This document shows positions 42,401-51,699 of a stretch of DNA of 64,000 nucleotides, piece after piece; within the stretch, counting starts at the first letter, position 1; the number at the start of each line of letters is the position of its first letter. The notes beneath the pieces are model-generated. The model ran no database searches, was not told the DNA's origin, and saw nothing but the letters and a program-made list of their open reading frames with translations. Origin of the DNA: Streptomyces sp. 846.5 (GTDB lineage Bacteria; Actinomycetota; Actinomycetes; Streptomycetales; Streptomycetaceae). The DNA lies in assembly GCF_004365705.1 (NCBI RefSeq), contig NZ_SOBN01000003.1, positions 620,001 through 684,000 on the forward strand, in the 5' to 3' direction. The translations under genes and the position numbers were made by a program.

Positions 42401-42430
42401 GTTGGTATACACACCGGGTAGGGTGGCCGG

Positions 42431-43933
42431 ATGTCCCCCGTCCCCACCTACTCCAGCCTGCGGCTTCGCCCCTCTGAGCAGCCCGGGGACGGTGGTCGCG
42501 GACCGGAGTGGACACCCGGGACCCTGGCCCTGCTGCTGCCTCCTGTGGTACTGGCGTTGACGCTGGGCCTGTGGGGCATCGGCCGGGACCGCAGCCTCTG
42601 GGGCGACGAGGCGGTCAGCCTGGAGGTCGCGCACCGCAGCACCGCGCAGATCTGGGAGCTGGCCCACCACGTCGACGCCGTGCACACGCTCTACTACCTG
42701 CTGCTGCACGGCATGTTCCAGCTCCACGACGGCGGCCCGGCGTTGCTCCGGCTGCCCTCGGTGCTGGGCACCGCGGCCGCGGCGGCCGGCGTCGCCCTGA
42801 TCGGACGCCGGCTGGCCGGTCCGAGCGCCGGGCTCGCCGCGGGGCTGGTCCTGCCGGTCTTCCCCGCCGTCCAGCAGTACGCGCAGGAGGGGCGCTCCTA
42901 TGCGCTGGTCATGGCCGCGGTGGTGGGCAGCGGACTGCTGCTGCTCCGGGCCGTGGAACGCCCCGACCCCGGCCGCTGGTGCGGCTACGCGGCCGCCGCC
43001 CTGGCCACCTGCCTGCTGCAGGAGTACGCGGCCCTGGCCGTCGCCGCACACGCGGTGACGCTCGGGCTGGCGCGGGTGGAGCGTCGGGTGTGGGTGGGCT
43101 GGTGTTCGGCCGTCGCGGCGGTGCTGGCCGGGCTGGCGCCGCTGGCCGTGGTCGGGGCTGAGCAGGCCAAGCAGGTCGCCTGGATCACCGCGCCGACCAC
43201 CAACACGGTGCTGTTCGCCGCCGGGATGTGCCTGCTGGGCGCCCTGTGCGCGCTGGTCCCGCAGCGGCCGGCCGGCGCGGTGAGCCTCCGTGGGTTCGCG
43301 CTGCCGCTGCTCCTGCTGCCGCAGGGGCTGCTGCTGGCCGTCTCGCTGGTGCACCCGGTCTACCTCGACCGCTACGTCCTGTTCGAGTACGCGGGACTGG
43401 CCCTGCTGCTCGGCTCGGCGTTGGACGCGTTCGGACGGCGGCTGCCCCGGGTCGGCCCGCGCGCCCTGCTGGCCGTGCCGCTGGCGCTGCTCCTGCTGCT
43501 GCCGGTGGAGACCCAGCTGCGAACACCGATGAGCCGGTCGGACGACCTTCAGGGAACCGCCAGGGCCGTCGCCGTGCTCGCCGAGCCCGGGGACGGGGTG
43601 CTCTTCCTGCCGTCCTCGCGGCGCCAGTCCGAGCTGGCGTTCCCGCAGGACTACGCGGGGCTGACCGATCTGGCGCTGTCCGCTCCGGTGGCCGGATCCG
43701 CGACCCTGGGCGGCGTCGAGTTGACCCCGCAGCAGATCGGGGCACGGATGGCCGGCTTCGCCCGGATCATCACCGTCCGCACCCAGGGCAAGGGCCCGTC
43801 CCCGACCGCGGCGAGCCGGGACAAGGCCAAGCAGGCGGCGCTGACTGCCGGGTTCCAGAAGTGCACCGGCCTGGAGGTCCGGGGCGTCGAGGTCAGCCTC
43901 TACGCCCGCCCCGGCGCCTGCCCGTCCCGCTGA
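42431..43933 (+). CDS. GT39-like membrane glycosyltransferase
   Basis: A 500-residue polytopic protein of the ArnT/PMT (GT39, GT-C) type. About 11 to 12 helices are visible. The first extracytoplasmic loop has RSLWGDEAVSLEVA with the DE-type catalytic acid, and YAQEGRSYALVM lies in a later loop. The C-terminal 130 residues form a soluble outer domain. It would transfer a sugar from a lipid-phosphate donor to a lipid or protein outside the membrane; acceptor unknown. The transcript leader is very short, because TAGGGT lies seven bases before the ATG. Confidence 0.85.
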   Translation: MSPVPTYSSLRLRPSEQPGDGGRGPEWTPGTLALLLPPVVLALTLGLWGIGRDRSLWGDEAVSLEVAHRSTAQIWELAHHVDAVHTLYYLLLHGMFQLHDGGPALLRLPSVLGTAAAAAGVALIGRRLAGPSAGLAAGLVLPVFPAVQQYAQEGRSYALVMAAVVGSGLLLLRAVERPDPGRWCGYAAAALATCLLQEYAALAVAAHAVTLGLARVERRVWVGWCSAVAAVLAGLAPLAVVGAEQAKQVAWITAPTTNTVLFAAGMCLLGALCALVPQRPAGAVSLRGFALPLLLLPQGLLLAVSLVHPVYLDRYVLFEYAGLALLLGSALDAFGRRLPRVGPRALLAVPLALLLLLPVETQLRTPMSRSDDLQGTARAVAVLAEPGDGVLFLPSSRRQSELAFPQDYAGLTDLALSAPVAGSATLGGVELTPQQIGARMAGFARIITVRTQGKGPSPTAASRDKAKQAALTAGFQKCTGLEVRGVEVSLYARPGACPSR

Positions 43934-44763
43934 TCGGCCCGTTGGTCGGGCCGCAGGCCGTCCGGCTCGCGCTCCTCGGCCAGCCACACCGGCACGTCCC
44001 CGAACGTGCGCACCAGGCGGGCGGCCTGGGCCCGGAGCAGGACGGCCTCCGGGCTCGGGGAGACCTCGGCGAGCGCGGCCAGCGCGGGGGCGATGCCGAT
44101 GGCGAAGCCGACCAGCTCGCGCAGCCGCAGCGACTCGGCGAAGCCGTGCCTGGCCCCGGCCAGGTTGCCGTCCTGCTGGGCGATCGAGGCGAGATGCCGC
44201 CAGGTGTAGGAGAGCAGCAGGTCGTCCCGCTGCTGCTCGGCCCCGGCGTGGGCGCGGCGGTAGGCGGTGCGGGCGGCGGCCGGGTCCTTCAGCAGGTTCT
44301 CGGCGACCAGGCCGCGGCGGAAGTCCAGCAGTGGACGGCCCGGTGCGTCCGGCGGCAGCATCGCCGAGGCCCGGCCGAGGGCCATCTGGGCCTCGTCCAG
44401 TCGGTCGTGGACCTGGAGCAGGGTGGCGCAGTAGGCGAGGTAGCCGCGGGCGCAGGCCGCGGCGGCGCGGGTGGTGTCGACCCGCGCGCTTGCCTCGGCC
44501 AGCCGCAGCGCGGATTCGGCTTCGCCCCAGCCCCGGTTCTCGAAGAGCGCGCGCTCGATCAGCAGCTCGGCCCGCTCCAGCGCGGCCTCGGCGGAGTGCG
44601 CGGCCGCCGGCTCCAGCAGCGCGGCGGCGGCCTGCCAGCAGCCGCGCGAGCGCAGCAGCCACACCGTGGCGCCGTCGTCGGGGGCGGCGGCTCCGGGAAC
44701 CGAGTCGTCGGAATTCGGGATCGCTGCCGTTCGCTGGTCCGACGCGTCTCGGTTGACCGACAA
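43900..44763 (-). CDS. TPR-like helical protein of unknown function
   Basis: About 287 residues made of repeated helix pairs rich in Ala, Leu, Arg and Glu (LERAELLIERALFENRGWGEAESALRLAEASARV, LDEAQMALGRASAML, ARTAYRRAHAGAEQQ), which suggests degenerate tetratricopeptide repeats. No catalytic motif. I start at the TTG preceded by GGAGGGGAG; a GTG 51 bp upstream without a ribosome site is the alternative. The 3' end overlaps the glycosyltransferase gene by 34 bp, convergent. A scaffold or regulatory role is possible. Confidence 0.55.
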   Translation of the reverse strand: MSVNRDASDQRTAAIPNSDDSVPGAAAPDDGATVWLLRSRGCWQAAAALLEPAAAHSAEAALERAELLIERALFENRGWGEAESALRLAEASARVDTTRAAAACARGYLAYCATLLQVHDRLDEAQMALGRASAMLPPDAPGRPLLDFRRGLVAENLLKDPAAARTAYRRAHAGAEQQRDDLLLSYTWRHLASIAQQDGNLAGARHGFAESLRLRELVGFAIGIAPALAALAEVSPSPEAVLLRAQAARLVRTFGDVPVWLAEEREPDGLRPDQRADQRDGQAPGRA

Positions 44764-44868
44764 GGACGGCTCCCCTCCGTGCTGCTGGCCGGGTAGGTGA
44801 CGGAATTGCAACACGAGTCGACCACCCGCGCCAGATCAATCACACGCCCAGTTCCAACTGACGATACG

Positions 44869-45678
44869 TCAGTTCGAGCCGCCGGTGCGCAACAGCTCCC
44901 GGGCCGCGGAGTTCACCGGTTGCGGCACGCCTTCCAGATCCAGCTCGAAGAGGGCCACCAGCAGCTGGTCCGCCCGGTTGCGGGACTCCTGGTTGTAGCC
45001 GGCCAGCGTGAACATCACCGGCTGTAGTTCGTCGGCGTGCAGGGTGTTCAGCCACAGGCACTCGACCGCGCGCAGGTCGGCCGGTTCGGTCCAGGTGTCG
45101 ACCTGGGCGACGACCGTGCTGCCCAGCAGGCACACGCCCTCGCGGTCCTGCGAGTCGGACACCTCCAGCGTGCCGAAGCCCAGCCACTCCAGGTAGCGGG
45201 CGGCGGCCAGGATCGCGTCCTCCGAGGTCCGCACCGGATGCGGGACGAACGGCGGCCGTGAGGGCGCCGGGCGCCGGGCCACCGGGGGCGGCACGACGGG
45301 CGGCTGCTGCCCGGCCGGGTGCTGGACCGGGCGCTGGACCGGCGGCGGCTTGGGCGGCGCGATCGGCACCGGCCTGCGGTCGGTGTCCACCGGCAGCCGC
45401 ACGGTGGCCCCGCAGGAGCAGGTGAACTCGGGCTGCGGCCACTGCTCGGACCGGCCGCAGGACGGGCACCGCATGCTCAGCCAGGAGTCCTCCCAGGAGC
45501 GGAACCGCACCTGGACCGGCACCCCGCCGCGCAGCAGCGGCACCTTGAGGCTGGCCCCGCAGGGACAGGGGAACACCGAGGGCTCGTAGGCGTGCTCCCG
45601 GCGGCAGGACGGGCAGCGCACCGGGCGGGCAGAGGGCTGTGGGGCCCCCTGGCTGTCGGGCTGCGGCGTGGCGGGCAT
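44869..45678 (-). CDS. Double zinc-ribbon protein with inactive Mrr-like endonuclease domain
   Basis: A 269-residue protein. Two zinc ribbons (C22/C25/C38/C40 and C71/C74/C87/C89) precede a Pro-rich linker (105-145). The C-terminal domain (about 150-260) resembles Mrr-type restriction endonucleases: SEDAILAAARYLEWLGF, GVCLLGSTVVAQVDTW, VMFTLAGYNQESRNRADQLLVALFELD. The catalytic D...QxK pattern is not conserved, because QVD stands where QxK is expected, so nuclease activity is unlikely. It may bind nucleic acid. Possibly transcribed after moaA, 118 bp apart. Family assignment is by eye. Confidence 0.55.
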   Translation of the reverse strand: MPATPQPDSQGAPQPSARPVRCPSCRREHAYEPSVFPCPCGASLKVPLLRGGVPVQVRFRSWEDSWLSMRCPSCGRSEQWPQPEFTCSCGATVRLPVDTDRRPVPIAPPKPPPVQRPVQHPAGQQPPVVPPPVARRPAPSRPPFVPHPVRTSEDAILAAARYLEWLGFGTLEVSDSQDREGVCLLGSTVVAQVDTWTEPADLRAVECLWLNTLHADELQPVMFTLAGYNQESRNRADQLLVALFELDLEGVPQPVNSAARELLRTGGSN

Positions 45679-45796
45679 GACGAACCGTCCGTTCCGGTCG
45701 GGGCGGGCTGCGCTCTAACATCCTCGCTGATCCAAACGGGTTCGGGGAGGCCCTTTATCGGACGGGACTGCAAGGATCGTGCAGGAATGCGTGCGA

Positions 45797-46804
45797 TCAG
45801 CCGCCGATGGCCGACATCGGGCGGTCCGGCTGCCGGAAGTCCGCGCTGTTGATCGCGTGGCCGGGGCCCTTGCCGGCGACCGAGGCGCGCCAGGCGGCCT
45901 CGACGGCGTCGTCGTCGGCACCGCTTCTGAGCAGGGCGCGCAGATCGGATTCGGTGGCCGCGAACAGGCAGTTCCGCAGCTGGCCGTCGGCGGTGAGCCG
46001 GACCCGGTCGCAGCCGCCGCAGAACGGTCGGGTCACGCTGGCGATCACGCCGATGGCGGCGTCCGTCCCGACGACGCGCCACTCCTCGGCGGGGGCGTTG
46101 CCCTCGCGGGGCAGCGGCTCCAGGTCGAAGCGTTCACCGAGCCGCTCCAGGATCTCGTCGGCGCTGACCATGCGGGAGCGGTCCCAGGCGCCCTGGGCGT
46201 CCAGCGGCATGGACTCGATGAAGCGCATCCGGTAGCCGTGCTCGACCGCGAAGGCGGCCAGGTCGGCGATCTCGTCGTCGTTGACGCCGCGCACCGGCAC
46301 GGCGTTGACCTTCACCGGGGCCAGCCCTGCGGCCTGCGCCGCGGCCAGTCCCAGCAGCACGTCCGGGAGCCGGTCGCGGCGGGTGATCCGGGCGAAGCGC
46401 TCGGGTCGCAGCGTGTCCAGGCTGACGTTGACCCGCCGCAGCCCGGCCTCCCGCAGGGCGGCGGCGCTGCGGGCCAGGCCGATGCCGTTGGTGGTGATCG
46501 ACAGCTCCGGCGGGCCCGGCAGCGCGGTCAGTCGCGCGATCAGGCCCGGCAGCCCGCGCCGCAGCAGCGGCTCCCCGCCGGTGAGCCGGACCGTGCGGAT
46601 GCCCAGCCGGGCGGTCGCCAGGCCGACCAGCCGGACCAGCTCGTCGTCGGTCAGCAGCTCCGGCTTCGGCAGCCAGGCCAGGCCCTCCTCCGGCATGCAG
46701 TAGCTGCAGCGCAGGTTGCACCGGTCGGTGAGGGAGACCCGCAGATCGGTGTGGACCCGGCCGAGGCGGTCCATCAGGGGGGAGGAGACGGCAGTGCTGG
46801 GCAT
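45797..46804 (-). CDS. moaA: GTP 3',8-cyclase MoaA
   Basis: Radical SAM enzyme of the first step of molybdopterin synthesis. 335 residues. The SAM cluster motif CNLRCSYC (C29, C33, C36) is present, as are GGEPLLR and the C-terminal second cluster CGGCDRVRLTADGQLRNC. The chain ends SAIGG, the double-Gly C-terminus required in MoaA. Start at MPSTAV, with a weak ribosome site. The product supports molybdoenzymes such as xanthine dehydrogenase, which would feed the purine region to the right. Divergent from a MobA-like gene. Confidence 0.95.
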   Translation of the reverse strand: MPSTAVSSPLMDRLGRVHTDLRVSLTDRCNLRCSYCMPEEGLAWLPKPELLTDDELVRLVGLATARLGIRTVRLTGGEPLLRRGLPGLIARLTALPGPPELSITTNGIGLARSAAALREAGLRRVNVSLDTLRPERFARITRRDRLPDVLLGLAAAQAAGLAPVKVNAVPVRGVNDDEIADLAAFAVEHGYRMRFIESMPLDAQGAWDRSRMVSADEILERLGERFDLEPLPREGNAPAEEWRVVGTDAAIGVIASVTRPFCGGCDRVRLTADGQLRNCLFAATESDLRALLRSGADDDAVEAAWRASVAGKGPGHAINSADFRQPDRPMSAIGG

Positions 46805-46934
46805 TGGCCCAGTAGAACGGCCGTACCGGACGGCGGTCCAGCGGGTGAAGCCCCGGTGAACGGGTGAGGGGGTGCTGGTACGGCTGTAGTTTCGTCCAAC
46901 GCGGGGTCCGGGTCTCTCCCGGCAGACTGGACGC

Positions 46935-47516
46935 ATGTGCTCCACACCAGCTGTCGCCCTGCTGCTGGCCGCGGGGGCGGGCCGCCGTCTCGGGCTCGGC
47001 CCCAAGGCGCTGCTGCCGTACCGGGGGCGCCCGCTGATCGAGCACGCGCTGGCGGTGCTGCGGGCGGGGGGCTGCGAGCGGATCGTGGTCGTCCTGGGCG
47101 CGGGCGCGGAAGATGTCCTGGCGACGGCCGAGTTGGGCGACTGCGGGGTCGTTCGCAACGGGGACTGGCGTACGGGGATGGGGTCTTCGCTCCGCGCGGG
47201 GCTCAGCGCGCTGCCGGCGGACGCCGCGTCGGTGTTGGTCGCGCTGGTGGACACGCCCGGGCTGACACCGGCGGCGGTGGCCCGGCTGCTGGGTGCGGAC
47301 GGGTTGGCTGCGGCGGCGTACGGGGGGAGGCGGGGGCATCCGGTGGTCATTCCGTCGCGGTACTGGGGGGAGGCGGCGGACGGTGCGGTGGGGGATGCGG
47401 GAGCGCGGGCTCTGTTTGTGGCTCGGGCTGGGGAGCTGGTGCTGGTGGAGTGTGGGGACGTTGCTTCGGGAGACGACGTCGACACCGTTGAGCAGTGGGA
47501 GCGGTGGCGGGGTTAG
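46935..47516 (+). CDS. MobA/MocA-like nucleotidyltransferase
   Basis: A 193-residue NTP transferase. LLLAAGAGRRLGLGPKALLPYRG at residues 9-31 is the nucleotide site, and VALVDTPGLTP the metal-binding Asp region. The length and the LGxGPKALL form fit molybdenum cofactor cytidylyl- or guanylyltransferases that serve xanthine dehydrogenase. It diverges from moaA and sits beside the purine genes, which supports this role. A long inverted repeat follows. The third-position GC bias is somewhat lower at the 3' end. Confidence 0.82.
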   Translation: MCSTPAVALLLAAGAGRRLGLGPKALLPYRGRPLIEHALAVLRAGGCERIVVVLGAGAEDVLATAELGDCGVVRNGDWRTGMGSSLRAGLSALPADAASVLVALVDTPGLTPAAVARLLGADGLAAAAYGGRRGHPVVIPSRYWGEAADGAVGDAGARALFVARAGELVLVECGDVASGDDVDTVEQWERWRG

Positions 47517-47536
47517 CGCAGGGCTCTACCGTGTGC

Positions 47537-47630
47537 ATGGCTTGTCGCGCAGTTCCCCGCGCCCCTGGACGATTGCAACTGACCCTTGGTTGCAATTGCT
47601 AGGGGCGCGGGGAACTGCGCGACAAGCCAT
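47537..47630. repeat. Intergenic palindromic repeat, 30-bp perfect arms
   Basis: Perfect 30-bp arms containing GCGCAGTTCCCCGCGCCCCT and its complement, separated by 34 bp that hold a second inner palindrome (ATTGCAAC...GTTGCAAT). Between the convergent MobA-like and iclR genes, 20 and 6 bp from their stops. Probably forms a strong cruciform or bidirectional terminator; related copies occur at four other places in the window. Confidence 0.9.
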
Positions 47631-47636
47631 CTACGG

Positions 47637-48431
47637 TCAGTCAGCCGTCCCCAAAGCCTTGCCCAAGCGAACAGCAATCTCCCGCATCTGCGGAATGAGC
47701 CCCCCGCTCCGCGCTTCCAAAGCCTGTACCCGGGCCTCCGGCCCAGAGATGGACAGCGCCGTTGGCGTCGGTGCGCCGGGGACCAGGACGGCGATGCAGC
47801 GGACGCCGATCTCCTGTTCCTGGTCGTCCACGGCGTAGCCGCCTGCACGGATCGCGTCGAACTGGGAGAGCAGCAGGGACGGGTCGGTGACGGTGTGTGC
47901 GGTGTGCGCGGGCAGCGCCCCGCTGCCGAGCACGCCTGCCGCCTCCTCCCGGGGCAACTGCGCCAGCAGGATCTTGCCGACGGCGGTGCAGTGCGGCTGC
48001 ACCCTGCGGCCGACCTCGGTGAACATCCGCATGGAGTGCCGGGAGGGCACCTGCCCCACGTAGACGACCTCGCCCGCCTCCAGGACGGCGAGGTTCGCCG
48101 TCTCCCCGGTGGCCTCCATCAGCTCGGCCAGGTAGGGCCGGGCCCAACTGCCCAGCAGCCGCCCGGCGGTCTCGCCGAGGCGGATCAGCCGGGGGCCGAG
48201 GGTGTAGCGGCGGGCGGTGTCCTGGCGGACGTACCCCTGCTGGACCAGGGTGCGGACCAGGCGGTGAATGGTGGGCATCGGCAGTCCCGAGGCCGCCGCG
48301 AGATCGCTCAGCGTGCTCACCCCGCCCGAGTCGGCGAGCACTTCGAGCAGTTGGAAGGCACGCTCGACGGACTGGACGCCTCCGGAGCGGTCAGCTGTCG
48401 GTGCGTCGATCGATGCGGGGGATACCGCCAC
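47637..48431 (-). CDS. IclR-family regulator of the glyoxylate/allantoin genes (AllR-like)
   Basis: A 264-residue repressor-type protein. The winged HTH LSDLAAASGLPMPTIHRLVRTLVQQGYVRQ is at about 40-70; the IclR effector domain follows, with YVGQVPSRHSMRMFTEVGRR and HCTAVGKILLAQL, and DQEQEIGVRCIAVLV near the C-terminus. The GTG start has GGAAGG seven bases upstream. It diverges from malate synthase. In S. coelicolor an IclR protein, AllR, represses allantoin genes; position and family fit an orthologue. Candidate TTCCGC...GAA-type sites lie before aceB and hyi. Confidence 0.88.
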   Translation of the reverse strand: MAVSPASIDAPTADRSGGVQSVERAFQLLEVLADSGGVSTLSDLAAASGLPMPTIHRLVRTLVQQGYVRQDTARRYTLGPRLIRLGETAGRLLGSWARPYLAELMEATGETANLAVLEAGEVVYVGQVPSRHSMRMFTEVGRRVQPHCTAVGKILLAQLPREEAAGVLGSGALPAHTAHTVTDPSLLLSQFDAIRAGGYAVDDQEQEIGVRCIAVLVPGAPTPTALSISGPEARVQALEARSGGLIPQMREIAVRLGKALGTAD

Positions 48432-48475
48432 AGGACTACCTTCCAGGGCAGGGGTACGGTGTGCCGCGATCAACA

Positions 48476-48515
48476 TCAACAAAGTGTTGAAATTCTGTAT
48501 CGCGGAAACTAGCCT
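48476..48515 (+). promoter_or_regulatory. aceB promoter with two operator-like elements
   Basis: A perfect TCAACA-N3-TGTTGA palindrome (first 15 bases) overlaps the -35 box TTGAAA. Then 17 bp, filled by TTCTGTATCGCGGAA (IclR-like), and the -10 box TAGCCT. The palindrome recurs at three other purine-gene promoters. Placement inside the promoter suits repression. Confidence 0.6.
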
Positions 48516-48582
48516 CCACCTTACAGAAGACCGAGGGTACCGAGCACGCCTTTCGATCATCATCCCGAAGGAGCATTGGACC

Positions 48583-50217
<1,635 letters not shown>

Positions 50218-50234
50218 GCGGGCAGTCACGGACC

Positions 50235-50266
50235 GGCGGCGGTGATCCTTCCCGGTCACCGCCGCC
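50235..50266. terminator. Bidirectional hairpin between aceB and the bL37-like gene
   Basis: GGCGGCGGTGA and its complement: an 11-bp perfect stem with a 10-nt loop, 17 bases after aceB and 10 bases after the convergent small gene. Confidence 0.75.
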
Positions 50267-50276
50267 TGATTGCCTG

Positions 50277-50351
50277 TCAGCGGCAGTTGGGGCGCCGCCC
50301 GTGGTTGGCCTTGCGCCTGCGCCAGCTGCGCTTGCGGGTCTTCTTCGACAT
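50277..50351 (-). CDS. Putative ribosomal protein bL37-like (24 aa)
   Basis: A 24-residue, highly basic ORF: MSKKTRKRS at the start, a run of Arg/Lys, then KANHGRRPN near the C-terminus. Small proteins with R/K-rich N-terminus and an ANHGxRPN ending are known as the actinobacterial 50S protein bL37. GGGAGG five bases before the ATG is a strong ribosome site. Far too short for normal gene finding. Convergent with aceB. Identification is from memory of the family. Confidence 0.78.
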   Translation of the reverse strand: MSKKTRKRSWRRRKANHGRRPNCR

Positions 50352-50450
50352 GATGCCTCCCGGGATCGTGTCCTACGAGGCAGATGATGGACCGTCAGAA
50401 CAGTTGTGGCTAGGGCGTGGGCTCTTCACTGCGGACCGTAGATAGCTGGG

Positions 50451-50525
50451 CGCGCAGTTCCCCGCGCCCCTAAGCAATTGCAACTGAGCCAGTTGCAGAC
50501 CCCCAGGGGCGCGGGGAACTGCGCG
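50451..50525. repeat. Intergenic palindromic repeat before the quinone oxidoreductase stop
   Basis: Perfect 21-bp arms with the same core as the other copies, plus an inner GCAACT...AGTTGC stem in the 33-bp loop. It separates the leader side of the bL37-like gene from the 3' end of the zinc-type oxidoreductase gene. Confidence 0.85.
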
Positions 50526-50548
50526 ACAAGCCACGCACAACACTGCAC

Positions 50549-51502
50549 CTACCGGCGGGGATCAAGCACCAGCTTCCCCGTCGTCCGCCGAGCGCGCAGC
50601 TCACTGTGCGCGCGTGCCGCCTCGGACATCGGGTACGCCTCGCCTACCAAGGGCTTCAGCTCACCCGCGGCAACCATCCGGAGCAACTCCGCCATCGGCT
50701 CGGCATGCAGCGCCGGCTTGCCCACACAGTGCATCAGCCAGAAGCCGACCACGGCGGTCGAGTGCGCCATCAGCTTGCCCGCGGCCACCGCCCGCGGCTC
50801 GATGCGCGACGCCATCCCGTAGGTCACCAGCCGCCCGAACGGGGCCAGCGCGGCCAGCGACGCGTCGAACACCGGGCCGCCGGTCATCTCCAGCACCAGG
50901 TCGACCTTGGCGCCGCCGTTGGCCTCGATCAGGCGCTCCTTCAGCCCCTCGGCCTCGGCCTCCACCGCGACGTCCGCTCCGAGCTCCAGGGCCAGGTCCC
51001 GCTTCTCCTTGCTGGACGCGGTGGCGATGATCCGTCCGGCCCCGAAGCGCCGGGCCAGCTGCACCGCCAGCGATCCGGTGCCGCCCGCCGCCGCGTGCAC
51101 CACCACGGTCTCGCCGGGAGCCATCCGTCCGGACGTCCGCAGCAGGTGCCAGGCCGTCAGGCCCTGGACGACCAGGGCCAGCGCGGCCCCGTCGGAGACC
51201 TCGTCGGGCACCTCGGTCGCCATGTTCTCCCAGGCCACGGCCTTCTCGGCGTAGCCGCCGGTGGCGGTGAGCGCGACCATCCGGCGCCCGTCCGCGGTCC
51301 GCCCGACGACCTCGCCGCCGGGCACCATAGGCAGGGTGCTGCGGGAGAGGTAGGAGTCCTCCACGGAGTGGGTGTCCGCGTAGTTCACGCCGACCGCGGC
51401 GACATCGATGAGCAGCTGCCCCGGCTTGGCCACAGGATCGGGCAGCTCGACCGGCCGCAGTACCTCGGGGCCGCCGAACTCGGTGATCTGGATCGCCCGC
51501 AT
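50549..51502 (-). CDS. Quinone oxidoreductase-like zinc-type (MDR) dehydrogenase
   Basis: Medium-chain dehydrogenase of the zinc-free quinone oxidoreductase branch, about 317 residues. GroES-like N-terminal half, then VVVHAAAGGTGSLAVQLARRFGAGRIIATASS, the NADPH Rossmann site with the AAGGxG form, and the closing TTGKLVLDP. No structural zinc Cys cluster. The ATG has GGGAG upstream. Substrate unknown. It lies between the malate synthase and the purine genes without obvious pathway link. A short palindrome lies 40 bp before the start. Confidence 0.88.
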   Translation of the reverse strand: MRAIQITEFGGPEVLRPVELPDPVAKPGQLLIDVAAVGVNYADTHSVEDSYLSRSTLPMVPGGEVVGRTADGRRMVALTATGGYAEKAVAWENMATEVPDEVSDGAALALVVQGLTAWHLLRTSGRMAPGETVVVHAAAGGTGSLAVQLARRFGAGRIIATASSKEKRDLALELGADVAVEAEAEGLKERLIEANGGAKVDLVLEMTGGPVFDASLAALAPFGRLVTYGMASRIEPRAVAAGKLMAHSTAVVGFWLMHCVGKPALHAEPMAELLRMVAAGELKPLVGEAYPMSEAARAHSELRARRTTGKLVLDPRR

Positions 51503-51542
51503 ACCTGACTCCCTACTAACGAGTAACACCTTGGGAGTGTCA

Positions 51543-51560
51543 ACATACCCGCTGGTATGT
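51543..51560. promoter_or_regulatory. Palindrome upstream of the quinone oxidoreductase gene
   Basis: ACATACC-N4-GGTATGT, perfect seven-base arms, 41 bp upstream of the start. Likely an operator for a TetR- or MarR-like protein not identified here. Confidence 0.45.
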
Positions 51561-51572
51561 CATTCGGGTACG

Positions 51573-51611
51573 CCGCGGCCCCGGATCCTCGCCGTGGATC
51601 CGGGGCCGCGG
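51573..51611. terminator. Strong hairpin after the 8-oxoguanine deaminase operon
   Basis: CCGCGGCCCCGGATCC and its complement: a 16-bp perfect stem with a 7-nt loop, about 90 bases downstream of the deaminase stop on the minus strand. Probably ends the four-gene purine operon. No T-run. Confidence 0.8.
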
Positions 51612-51699
51612 TCCCCGGCCGCACGCAGGGCGCAGCCGGGGAGCCCGGGTGCCACACCGTCCAGCGGCACCCGGAGAACAGGGGGGTTGGTGCACCGGC

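Noticed and set aside
41543-44839. A 1098-codon minus-strand frame over the DUF2637, glycosyltransferase and TPR-like genes
   Set aside because: It crosses three genes in a different frame and the palindromic promoter region; no recognisable product.
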